Source: Bacillota bacterium
Lineage (GTDB): Bacteria > Bacillota > Sulfobacillia > JAJZYS01 > JAJYTV01
Length of the DNA: 12,178 nt
Assembly: GCA_021792885.1 (NCBI GenBank)
Contig: JAJYTV010000024.1
Span: 1 to 12,178, forward strand
Direction: 5' to 3'
The notes beneath the pieces were generated by a model. It was given only the letters and a program-made list of their open reading frames with translations, was not told the origin of the DNA and did no database searches. A program made the translations under genes and the position numbers. Shown one piece after another: positions 5,119 through 11,343 of the stretch (positions are counted from its first letter, which is position 1; each line of letters begins with the position of its first letter).

Positions 5119-6295
5119 GCGCACTTCACTGCTCCGCCCGTCCCCGACGATGGCGCTGGACGCGCAAGCCAAAGAGATGCAGCGCGCCGGCCGTTCGGTG
5201 ATTTCGTTCGGCGTCGGCGAGCCGGATTTCGACACGCCGGAACCGGTCAAGGAGGCGGCGATCGCCGCCCTGCGCGCCGGACGCACCAAGTACACGCCCG
5301 TGGCCGGCATTCCGGAACTGCGCAAGGCGATCGCGGAGCGCTTCCTGCGGGAGCAGGGAACCTCCTACCCGGAGGCGGGAGTCGTCGTCACGGCCGGCGC
5401 GAAGCAGGCGCTCTACGAACTGTTCCAGGCCCTGCTCAACCCGGGCGACGAGGTGATCGTGCCCGCACCCTACTGGGTCACCTACCCGGACCAGATCGTC
5501 CTCGCGGGAGGGAGGCCGGTCGTGGTGCCGGTCGGGCTCGAGCGCCGCTTCGGCCTCACGCTCGCAGACCTCGAGGCGGCCACCACCGAGCGCACGCGCG
5601 CCGTCGTCCTCAACTCGCCGCAGAACCCCGCGGGGGCAGTGCTCGAGCCGGACGAGGTCGTGCGCATCGCCGAATGGGCTGCCGCGCGGGGCATCGCACT
5701 CATCTCCGATGAAGTCTACGGCAAGCTCGTCTACGACGGGGCGGAGCACCGCTCGCCGGCGAGCGCGAGTCCGGCCGCCCGCGAGGCGACGATCGTCGTC
5801 GACGCGGTGTCGAAGACCTACGCGATGACCGGCTGGCGGATCGGTTGGCTGCTCACGTCGGACCTCAAGCTGGCAAGCGCCGTCTCGAGCCTTCAGAGCC
5901 AGTCGACCTCGAACGCGAACTCGGTCGCGCAGTACGCCGCGCTCGCTGCCCTGCAGGGAGACGACGCCGCCCTGCCGGGCATGGTGCGGGCGTTTGCGGC
6001 CCGCCGCGACCTGATGGTGGATCTCCTGCGCCGGCTGCCCGGTTTCGAGGTCGACGTGCCGCGCGGTGCGTTCTACTGCTTCCCGCGCGTGCGCCAGCTC
6101 CTCGAGTCGCCGCCCAAGGGACTCCACTTCGACAGCGGCGACGCGCTGGCCGCCTACCTCCTCGAGGAGACCGGCGTCGCCATCGTTCCGGGCAGCGGGT
6201 TCGGCATGCCGGAGTACGTCCGCCTCTCCTACGCGACGAGCGAGGAGCAGATCCGCGAGGGACTGACCCGGGTCGCGAAGGCGCTCGGGGCCTGA
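5105..6295 (+). CDS. aspC: Aspartate aminotransferase, PLP fold type I
   Basis: A 396-residue pyridoxal-phosphate aminotransferase of class I/II, the Bacillus/Thermus aspartate aminotransferase type that converts aspartate and 2-oxoglutarate to oxaloacetate and glutamate in the cytoplasm. Visible residues are the Schiff-base lysine K237 in VSKTYAMTGWRIGW, R245 for the PLP phosphate, N174 in SPQNPAG, D202 and Y205 in SDEVYG, and R373 in YVRLSYA for the substrate carboxylate. SLQSQSTSNANSVAQYAA is typical of the AspC subgroup. The start ATG 5105 gives the family N-terminus (MRLAERTSLLRPSPTMALDA) and has AGGGG about 8 nt upstream; it overlaps the preceding gene by 14 nt. The stop overlaps murD by one base (TGATG). 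Exact amino-acid specificity is family-based, so other branched or aromatic substrates are possible. Confidence 0.88.
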   Translation: MRLAERTSLLRPSPTMALDAQAKEMQRAGRSVISFGVGEPDFDTPEPVKEAAIAALRAGRTKYTPVAGIPELRKAIAERFLREQGTSYPEAGVVVTAGAKQALYELFQALLNPGDEVIVPAPYWVTYPDQIVLAGGRPVVVPVGLERRFGLTLADLEAATTERTRAVVLNSPQNPAGAVLEPDEVVRIAEWAAARGIALISDEVYGKLVYDGAEHRSPASASPAAREATIVVDAVSKTYAMTGWRIGWLLTSDLKLASAVSSLQSQSTSNANSVAQYAALAALQGDDAALPGMVRAFAARRDLMVDLLRRLPGFEVDVPRGAFYCFPRVRQLLESPPKGLHFDSGDALAAYLLEETGVAIVPGSGFGMPEYVRLSYATSEEQIREGLTRVAKALGA

Positions 6296-7614
6296 TGCTG
6301 CCGCAGAGCCTGCGCGGCAGGCGGGCGGCGCTCGTCGGCTACGGACGCGCCCATCGCGCGCTGGCCCTGCGGCTTGCTGCGGAAGGCGCGCAGGTCTTCG
6401 CCTTCGACCAGAGCGAGGAGGCGGCCGCGCGCGCCCGCGAGGACGGGAGAGAGGGGAGCTTCGGCGCAGGCTATCTCGAGGCGCTTCGTGCCCTGCGCCC
6501 GGAGTTCGCCTTCCTCACGCCCGGCATGCGCAAAGACCTGCCCGCCCTCGCCGCACTCGGCGCGGACGGCACCGTCCTCACGTCCGAGACGGCCTACTTC
6601 TTCGCCCGGCGCCGGCGTCCCGTGCTCGGGATCACCGGCTCCGCGGGCAAGACGACGACGACGACGCTCGTCGGGCGGATGCTCGCGCGCCAAGGCATCG
6701 CCGCGGCCGTCTGCGGCAACATCGGGCGACCGCTCAGCGAGGCGCTCGGCGACGAACAGCAGATCGAGCTGTACGTCGCCGAGTTCTCCTCCTTCCAGCT
6801 CCTTCAGGCGAGCCCCGAGATCGCAGGCCTCCTGAACATCCGGCCGAACCACCTCGACATCCACCCGTCGTTCGAGGACTACGCGGAGAGCAAGTGGCGC
6901 ATCGCGCGTTTCCAGGGAGAAGAGGGCGTCCTCGTCCTGCACGCCGCGCTCCTCGCATCGGCGCCGCCGCTGCGCGGGCGGGTGGAGTGCTTCGATGCAG
7001 GCGCTCCCGCCGATGCGTGCGTCGCGGCGGGAGACATCGTCCTGCACGGCAGGCGCGTTCTGCCGGTGGCGGAGCTGCGCCTCGCCGGCCGCCACAACGT
7101 CGAGAACGCGCTGGCGGCCGCCCTGTTGGCCAGCGCCGCGGGCGCGGAGGAGTCCGCGATCGCGGAGGAGCTGCGCAGCTTCCAGGGCGTCGCGCACCGC
7201 CTCGAACTCGTGGCCGTGCAGGGCGGGGTGCGCTACGTCAACGATTCGATCGCGACGGCACCCGACCGGGCGCTTGCCGCCTTCGACGCCCTCGAGGGTC
7301 CGTTCGTCTGGCTCGCAGGCGGCTACGACAAGCATCTCGACTACCACGAGCTCGCGCGAAGCGCCAAGGACGTCCGCTTTGCGTGCCTCTTCGGGCCGGT
7401 AGGGAAGACCCTCTTGCCACTGCTTGACGCACAAGGGATCGCGGCGCAGCTCTTCGACGGGTTCGACGCGGCGGTGGAGGCCGCCGCGCGCGCGGCGCAG
7501 CCAGGTGACACCGTGCTACTGTCGCCGGCTGCCGCCTCCTACGACGCCTTCCGCAACTTTGAGGAGCGCGGGGAGCGCTTCCGCCAGCTCGTGCTGGCGC
7601 GCACATCGGCCTGA
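6295..7614 (+). CDS. murD: UDP-N-acetylmuramoyl-L-alanine--D-glutamate ligase (MurD)
   Basis: A 439-residue cytoplasmic Mur ligase that adds D-glutamate to UDP-MurNAc-L-Ala, using ATP, in peptidoglycan precursor synthesis. The N-terminal Rossmann-like domain has LVGYGRAHRALA (13-24), in the place of the usual GxGxSG/GxGxSNR. The central ATPase domain has the P-loop GITGSAGKTTT (112-122), AEFSSFQL (162-169), NHLDIHP (185-191) and the probable carbamylated lysine K200 in YAESKWRI. The C-terminal ligase domain has HRLEL, VNDSIATAPDRALAAF, AGGYDKHLDY and LLSPAAASYDAF. The NDSIAT-P form is, from memory, closer to clostridial-type MurD than to E. coli. Length is normal. The ATG overlaps the aspC stop, closing the five-gene operon. 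It is not flanked by mraY, ftsW or murG, so it is outside a classical dcw cluster. Confidence 0.88.
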   Translation: MLPQSLRGRRAALVGYGRAHRALALRLAAEGAQVFAFDQSEEAAARAREDGREGSFGAGYLEALRALRPEFAFLTPGMRKDLPALAALGADGTVLTSETAYFFARRRRPVLGITGSAGKTTTTTLVGRMLARQGIAAAVCGNIGRPLSEALGDEQQIELYVAEFSSFQLLQASPEIAGLLNIRPNHLDIHPSFEDYAESKWRIARFQGEEGVLVLHAALLASAPPLRGRVECFDAGAPADACVAAGDIVLHGRRVLPVAELRLAGRHNVENALAAALLASAAGAEESAIAEELRSFQGVAHRLELVAVQGGVRYVNDSIATAPDRALAAFDALEGPFVWLAGGYDKHLDYHELARSAKDVRFACLFGPVGKTLLPLLDAQGIAAQLFDGFDAAVEAAARAAQPGDTVLLSPAAASYDAFRNFEERGERFRQLVLARTSA

Positions 7615-7643
7615 ACCCATCGCTGTTGCTGGTTGCCACGGCA

Positions 7644-7652
7644 TGGTAGACT
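7644..7652 (+). promoter_or_regulatory. Extended -10 promoter of typA
   Basis: TGGTAGACT has an extended TG and TAGACT (4/6 match to TATAAT). A TTGCTG at 7626-7631 could serve as a -35 with a short 15-bp spacer. Transcription would begin near 7659, giving a leader of about 60 nt. Confidence 0.45.
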
Positions 7653-7660
7653 AAAGCGTT

Positions 7661-7697
7661 GGCAGCGCGGCTGCCGAAGTTTGGCGAACCTTTCGCC
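7661..7697 (+). other. Two short hairpins in the typA leader
   Basis: GGCAGC-gcg-GCTGCC (7661-7675) and GGCGAA-cct-TTCGCC (7683-7697) are perfect 6-bp stems with 3-nt loops, 7 nt apart, between the promoter and the ribosome binding site at 7709-7713. Neither is followed by a T run, so they are not terminators. They may stabilise the 5' end or form a structured leader. Confidence 0.45.
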
Positions 7698-7720
7698 GCA
7701 GGAAGACTGGAGGACCAACC

Positions 7721-9595
7721 CTGGACCAGGCATCGACGCCGGGCGCGCCGCAAGGCGAAGCCCGCAGGGACGACATCCGCAACATCGCCATCATCGCACA
7801 CGTCGACCACGGCAAGACGACGCTGGTGGACGCCATGCTGCGCCAGAGCGGGGTGTTCCGCGAGAACCAGCAGGTGTCCGAACGCGTGCTGGACCGCAAC
7901 GAGCTCGAGCGCGAGCGGGGGATCACGATCCTCGCGAAGAACACGGCCGTGGTCTACCACGGGCACACGATCAACATCGTCGACACGCCGGGCCACGCCG
8001 ACTTCAGCGGCGAGGTGGAGCGCATCCTCAGCATGGTCGACGGCGCGCTGCTCGTGGTGGACGCCGCCGAGGGCCCCATGCCGCAGACCCGCTACGTCCT
8101 GCGCAAGGCGCTCGACGTCGGGCTGCGCCCGATCGTCTTCGTGAACAAGGTAGACCGGCCGGACGCCGACCCGCCGCACGCGCTCGACGGCGTGATCGAC
8201 CTCTTCATCGCGCTCGGCGCCGAGGAGGACCAGCTCGACTTCCCGGTGCTCTACGGCTCCGGGCGCGCGGGTACCGCCTCGCTCGACTGGCAGCAGCCGG
8301 GAAGCGACCTGCGCCCGCTGTTCGAGACGATCCTGCGCTCCGTGCCGGCGCCGAAGGCGCTTGCGGGCGACCTGCAGATGCTCGTCTCCTCGCTCGACTA
8401 CGACGACTACCTGGGCCGCATCGCGCTCGGCCGGGTGCATCGCGGCGAGATCGCGCTGGGCCAGTCGGTCTGGTCGATGCACCGCGACGGCTCGAGGACC
8501 CAGGGCAAGGTGGCGAAGCTCTTCGTCTACCAGGGCCTCGAGCGGGTCCCGGTCGAGTCGGTCTCCGCCGGGCAGATCGCCGCCGTCTCGGGCCTTGCGG
8601 ACATCTTCGTCGGCGAGACGATCTCGGAGGGGGAGGAACCGCAGGCACTGCCGGTGCTGACGGTGGACGAACCGACCCTCACCATGACCTTCCGCGTCAA
8701 CGACTCGCCCTTCTCCGGGCGCGAAGGGAAGTTCGTCACCTCGCGCCACCTGCGCGACCGCCTGATGCGGGAACTCGAGCGCAACGTCGCCTTGCGCGTC
8801 GCGGAGACGGACAGCCCCGACGCGTTCGTCGTCGCGGGCAGGGGCGAGTTGCACCTCTCGATCCTGATCGAGACGATGCGGCGCGAGGGCTTCGAACTCG
8901 CCGTTTCGCGTCCGGAGGTGATCCTGCGCGGCTCCGGGGATGCGGTCCAGGAGCCCTTCGAGGAACTGGTGGTCGACGTGCCTGAGGCGCACATCGGCCC
9001 GGTGATGGAAGGCGTGGGCCGGCGCCGCGGGGAGCTCCTCGACATGGAGAACGTCGGCGGTGAGGGGCGCAGGCTGCGCTTCCGCATCCCGTCGCGCGGG
9101 CTGATCGGCTACCGGGGAGAGTTCCTTACCGCGACGAAGGGCTACGGCACGATGCACCATGTCTTCGCCGGCTACGGTCCGGCCGGGCCGCCGCCGCCGG
9201 GCCGCAACCGCGGCAGCCTCGTCGCGTCGGAAACGGGCGAAGCCACGTCGTACGCGCTCGACCAGCTCGCGGACCGCGGGACGTTCTTCATCAGCCCCCA
9301 GACCTCCGTCTACCACGGGATGGTGGTGGGGGAGCACACGCGCGAGAAGGATCTGGACCTCAACGTCTGCAAGCGCAAGCACGTCACCAACGTGCGCAAC
9401 GCGACGGCGGAGGAGGGGATCCGGCTCCAGTCGCCGCGCATCCTGAGCCTCGAGGACGCGCTCGAGTTCCTCGCGGACGACGAGCTTCTCGAGGTGACGC
9501 CGAAGACACTGCGGGTGCGCAAGACCGTGCTCGACGCGGAAGAACGCAAGAAGATCCACAAGGCGCGCGCGAAAGCGGAAGAAGAGGGCCGCTAG
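7721..9595 (+). CDS. typA: Ribosome-associated translational GTPase TypA/BipA, probable CTG start
   Basis: A 624-residue GTPase of the elongation-factor superfamily that binds the ribosome and supports growth under stress and ribosome assembly. G-motifs are in place: AHVDHGKT (26-33), RGITI (66-70), DTPGH (88-92) and NKVD (142-145). The EF-G-like domains and the TypA-specific C-terminal region follow (SRGLIGYRGEFLTATKGYGT and NRGSLVASETGEATSYAL). No in-frame ATG, GTG or TTG exists between the stop at 7652-7654 and GTG 7826, and starting at 7826 would delete the GTP-binding loop. CTG 7721 sits 7 nt after GGAGG (7709-7713) and gives an 18-residue lead-in before DIRNIAI, so it is the best start. 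The family is usually about 605-615 residues. Confidence 0.9.
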   Translation: MDQASTPGAPQGEARRDDIRNIAIIAHVDHGKTTLVDAMLRQSGVFRENQQVSERVLDRNELERERGITILAKNTAVVYHGHTINIVDTPGHADFSGEVERILSMVDGALLVVDAAEGPMPQTRYVLRKALDVGLRPIVFVNKVDRPDADPPHALDGVIDLFIALGAEEDQLDFPVLYGSGRAGTASLDWQQPGSDLRPLFETILRSVPAPKALAGDLQMLVSSLDYDDYLGRIALGRVHRGEIALGQSVWSMHRDGSRTQGKVAKLFVYQGLERVPVESVSAGQIAAVSGLADIFVGETISEGEEPQALPVLTVDEPTLTMTFRVNDSPFSGREGKFVTSRHLRDRLMRELERNVALRVAETDSPDAFVVAGRGELHLSILIETMRREGFELAVSRPEVILRGSGDAVQEPFEELVVDVPEAHIGPVMEGVGRRRGELLDMENVGGEGRRLRFRIPSRGLIGYRGEFLTATKGYGTMHHVFAGYGPAGPPPPGRNRGSLVASETGEATSYALDQLADRGTFFISPQTSVYHGMVVGEHTREKDLDLNVCKRKHVTNVRNATAEEGIRLQSPRILSLEDALEFLADDELLEVTPKTLRVRKTVLDAEERKKIHKARAKAEEEGR

Positions 9596-9617
9596 ACAAT
9601 TCCACGATATGGCAGTT

Positions 9618-9661
9618 TCTGCTATCCTTCGACTCACTGGGGGTAGCAGAATTGCTTTTTT
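9618..9661 (+). terminator. Probable typA intrinsic terminator overlapping the next gene's start
   Basis: TCTGCTATCC (9618-9627) pairs with GGGTAGCAGA (9641-9650), a 10-bp stem with one G-U pair and a 13-nt loop, followed after 5 nt by a run of six T (9656-9661). The stem contains the GGGGG ribosome binding site of the next gene, and its TTG start (9652) lies between stem and T run. It may act as terminator, as a translation-blocking hairpin, or both. Confidence 0.5.
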
Positions 9662-10467
9662 CGGAGGCTGTGGAACTCGCCCTTTCGGAACTCCGCTCCC
9701 GGGACCGCAACCTGCAGACCATCGCCGCCTACCGGGCCGATCTGCGCCTCTACGGGCGGTACTGCGGCGCGGCGACCGCCACGGCGCAAGGGGACCTGAC
9801 GCTCGAAGCGTGCGCCGCGCTGGGGGTGCAGGCCTACCTGGAACACCTGCAGGCCGAACGCCGCAATGCGCCCGCGACGATCGCCCGCCGGCTCGCGGCG
9901 GTGCGGGCGCTCTACCGCTCCACGTGGCGGCAGGCGGGGCTCGCCCGCGATCCATCGCGCGAGGTCGGCTACCCGGGCGGGCCGCGCCGCGGCGTGCGCG
10001 GGCTGCGCCTGCACGAAGCCCAGTCGCTCGTGCGCGCGGCCACGGCCGACAGCAGGACGCCCCTGCGCGACGCGCTGATGCTGCTCCTGCTCGTGCACAA
10101 CGGGTTGACGCTCGCAGAGCTGACCGCCCTCAACTGCAACGATCTCGACTTCCATCGACTGCTCTTGCGGGTGAGCGCGCGCCCGCACGCGGAGCGCCTC
10201 GTCCCGCTCTCCAACGACGCGGCCAGCCTCCTGGAGAAGCACCTGCGCACCCGGCCCTGCGGGGGGCCACTTTGGACCAACCGCGCGGGAGGGCGCCTCT
10301 CGGCCCGCGGCGTGCAGTACGTCTGCGCGCGCGCCGCGCGGCGCGCGGGAATCGGCCGCCCCGTCTCCGTGCAGGCGCTGCGCGCCACCGCGCTCCAGCT
10401 GATGCGCTCGGCAGGGGCGTCCGAGGAGACGATCCGGGCGCTGCTCGGGCTGCGTTCGGCCGGATAG
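9652..10467 (+). CDS. Tyrosine recombinase/integrase-fold protein lacking catalytic residues
   Basis: A 271-residue protein with the two-domain layout of XerC/XerD-type recombinases. The N-terminal SAM-like core-binding domain spans about 5-100 (TIAAYRADLRLYGRYC, ATIARRLAAVRALYRS) and the catalytic-domain fold about 115-271. The catalytic set is almost wholly lost: the first Arg (normally GLRxSE) is T153 in GLTLAE, the beta-hairpin Lys aligns with R177, the HxLR His is Q241 in VQALRAT (its R244 remains), the LGH His is L267 in LLGLRS, and the protein ends at residue 271 before the nucleophilic Tyr. It cannot be an active recombinase by the known mechanism; it may be a DNA-binding relic or regulator. 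The start is TTG 9652 with GGGGG 8 nt upstream, inside a hairpin. Codon use matches neighbours. Confidence 0.75.
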   Translation: MLFSEAVELALSELRSRDRNLQTIAAYRADLRLYGRYCGAATATAQGDLTLEACAALGVQAYLEHLQAERRNAPATIARRLAAVRALYRSTWRQAGLARDPSREVGYPGGPRRGVRGLRLHEAQSLVRAATADSRTPLRDALMLLLLVHNGLTLAELTALNCNDLDFHRLLLRVSARPHAERLVPLSNDAASLLEKHLRTRPCGGPLWTNRAGGRLSARGVQYVCARAARRAGIGRPVSVQALRATALQLMRSAGASEETIRALLGLRSAG

Positions 10468-10503
10468 GGAATGATCGGGGCATCCTCCTCCTGGAGGTGT
10501 CCC

Positions 10504-11343
10504 ATGCTTGCACTTTGTCTCCTGCTCTCCCTCTCGGCGGCGCCTTCACCTGCGGCGGCGCAGGACGTGACGGCGCTGATCGGCGTCGAGGAGGTGGAAG
10601 GGCACGGGACCGCCCTCGAAAGCGTGCGGCGCGCCGCCGACAGCGTCGTGCTGCTGCGCCAGGAGGGGGGAAGCGCCCGCGCTCTCTGGGTGCCCCGGCA
10701 GAGCGTGCTGCGCCTGCCGTCCGGTTCCGTGACGACGCCGGCCAAGGCATTGCGCGCAGGCGGTACGAACCTCCTGGACGCAGCCCTCGAGCAAACCCTC
10801 GGGGTTCGTCCCGCGCACCATGTCCTGCTCGACCGGCGCGGCTTCCGGGCGCTCGTCGACGCGGTGGGAGGAGTGGCCCTGCCACCGGGAGGGTCGGGCG
10901 TGCGGCGCATCGACGGGCAGGGGGCGATGGCAATGGTGCGCGCGCTGCCGGGCGACCCGCGCGCCGACCTTGCCAGGCTCCGGCGCGAGATGCTGCTCGT
11001 GCGGGCGTTCGCCGCCGCCCTGCCGCGGAGCGGGGTGGGCGGCGTCCTGCGCGCGGCCGCCCTCCTGCCGACGGTCGGATGGACCGATCTCTCGCCACTC
11101 CATGCGGCCGAACTGACGTTCGCGCTCGCGCGAGAGCCCCTGCGCTGCGCGGTCCTGCCCGGCGTCGTGCAGGGCACCGGTTACCGGACCGCGGCACGAG
11201 CCGGTGCATTCGCCCGGCACCACCTCGGCCTCGACTCAGAGGGGCAGCACAAGGGTCGCCGTCGTGCCCTGCCCGACGCGCGACGCGAGATCGAGGTCGC
11301 CGCCCAGGGTTTCGGCGAGCGCCTTCGCGATTGCGAGGCCTAG
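10504..11343 (+). CDS. Secreted, divergent LytR-CpsA-Psr (LCP) family protein
   Basis: A 279-residue protein with a signal peptide (MLALCLLLSLSAAPSPAAAQ, likely cleaved after residue 19). LCP proteins attach teichoic acids or other glycopolymers to peptidoglycan outside the membrane. Residues ~22-170 follow the family: TALIGVEE, RRAADSVVLL, LWVPRQSVLRLPSG, GGTNLLDAALEQTLGV, LLDRRGFRALVDAVGGVALP, and DGQGAMAMVRAL followed by DLARLRREMLLVRAF. Key positions differ: the usual PRD is PRQ (65-66), GxD is GVE, and the usual RxRQ is RLRRE. It is therefore a degenerate or specialised member and activity is uncertain. ATG 10504 has GGAGGT 5 nt upstream. The last ~35 codons overlap, antisense, the histidine kinase gene and probably do not belong to the conserved fold. 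Confidence 0.7.
   Translation: MLALCLLLSLSAAPSPAAAQDVTALIGVEEVEGHGTALESVRRAADSVVLLRQEGGSARALWVPRQSVLRLPSGSVTTPAKALRAGGTNLLDAALEQTLGVRPAHHVLLDRRGFRALVDAVGGVALPPGGSGVRRIDGQGAMAMVRALPGDPRADLARLRREMLLVRAFAAALPRSGVGGVLRAAALLPTVGWTDLSPLHAAELTFALAREPLRCAVLPGVVQGTGYRTAARAGAFARHHLGLDSEGQHKGRRRALPDARREIEVAAQGFGERLRDCEA

Noticed and set aside
7826..9595. typA starting at GTG 7826
   Set aside because: This would remove the N-terminal strand and GTP-binding loop AHVDHGKT, which is clearly encoded just upstream in the same frame.
9593..9628. Promoter for the recombinase-like gene (TAGACA and TGCTATCCT)
   Set aside because: The spacing of 24 bp is too long and the -10-like part lies in the terminator stem, so it is more likely stem sequence.
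7238..9955. A 905-codon open frame on the minus strand opposite murD, typA and the recombinase-like gene
   Set aside because: It spans three genes on the other strand, has an Arg/His-rich composition and no recognisable motif. High third-position GC creates such frames.
9652..10467. Active integrase marking an integrated element
   Set aside because: The catalytic residues and terminal Tyr are missing, and there is no tRNA, att-like repeat or phage gene around it.
10484..10497. CCTCC-tcct-GGAGG hairpin over the LCP ribosome binding site
   Set aside because: It is only 5 bp, and C-rich sequence before GGAGG is expected by chance in such DNA, so it is too weak to claim regulation.
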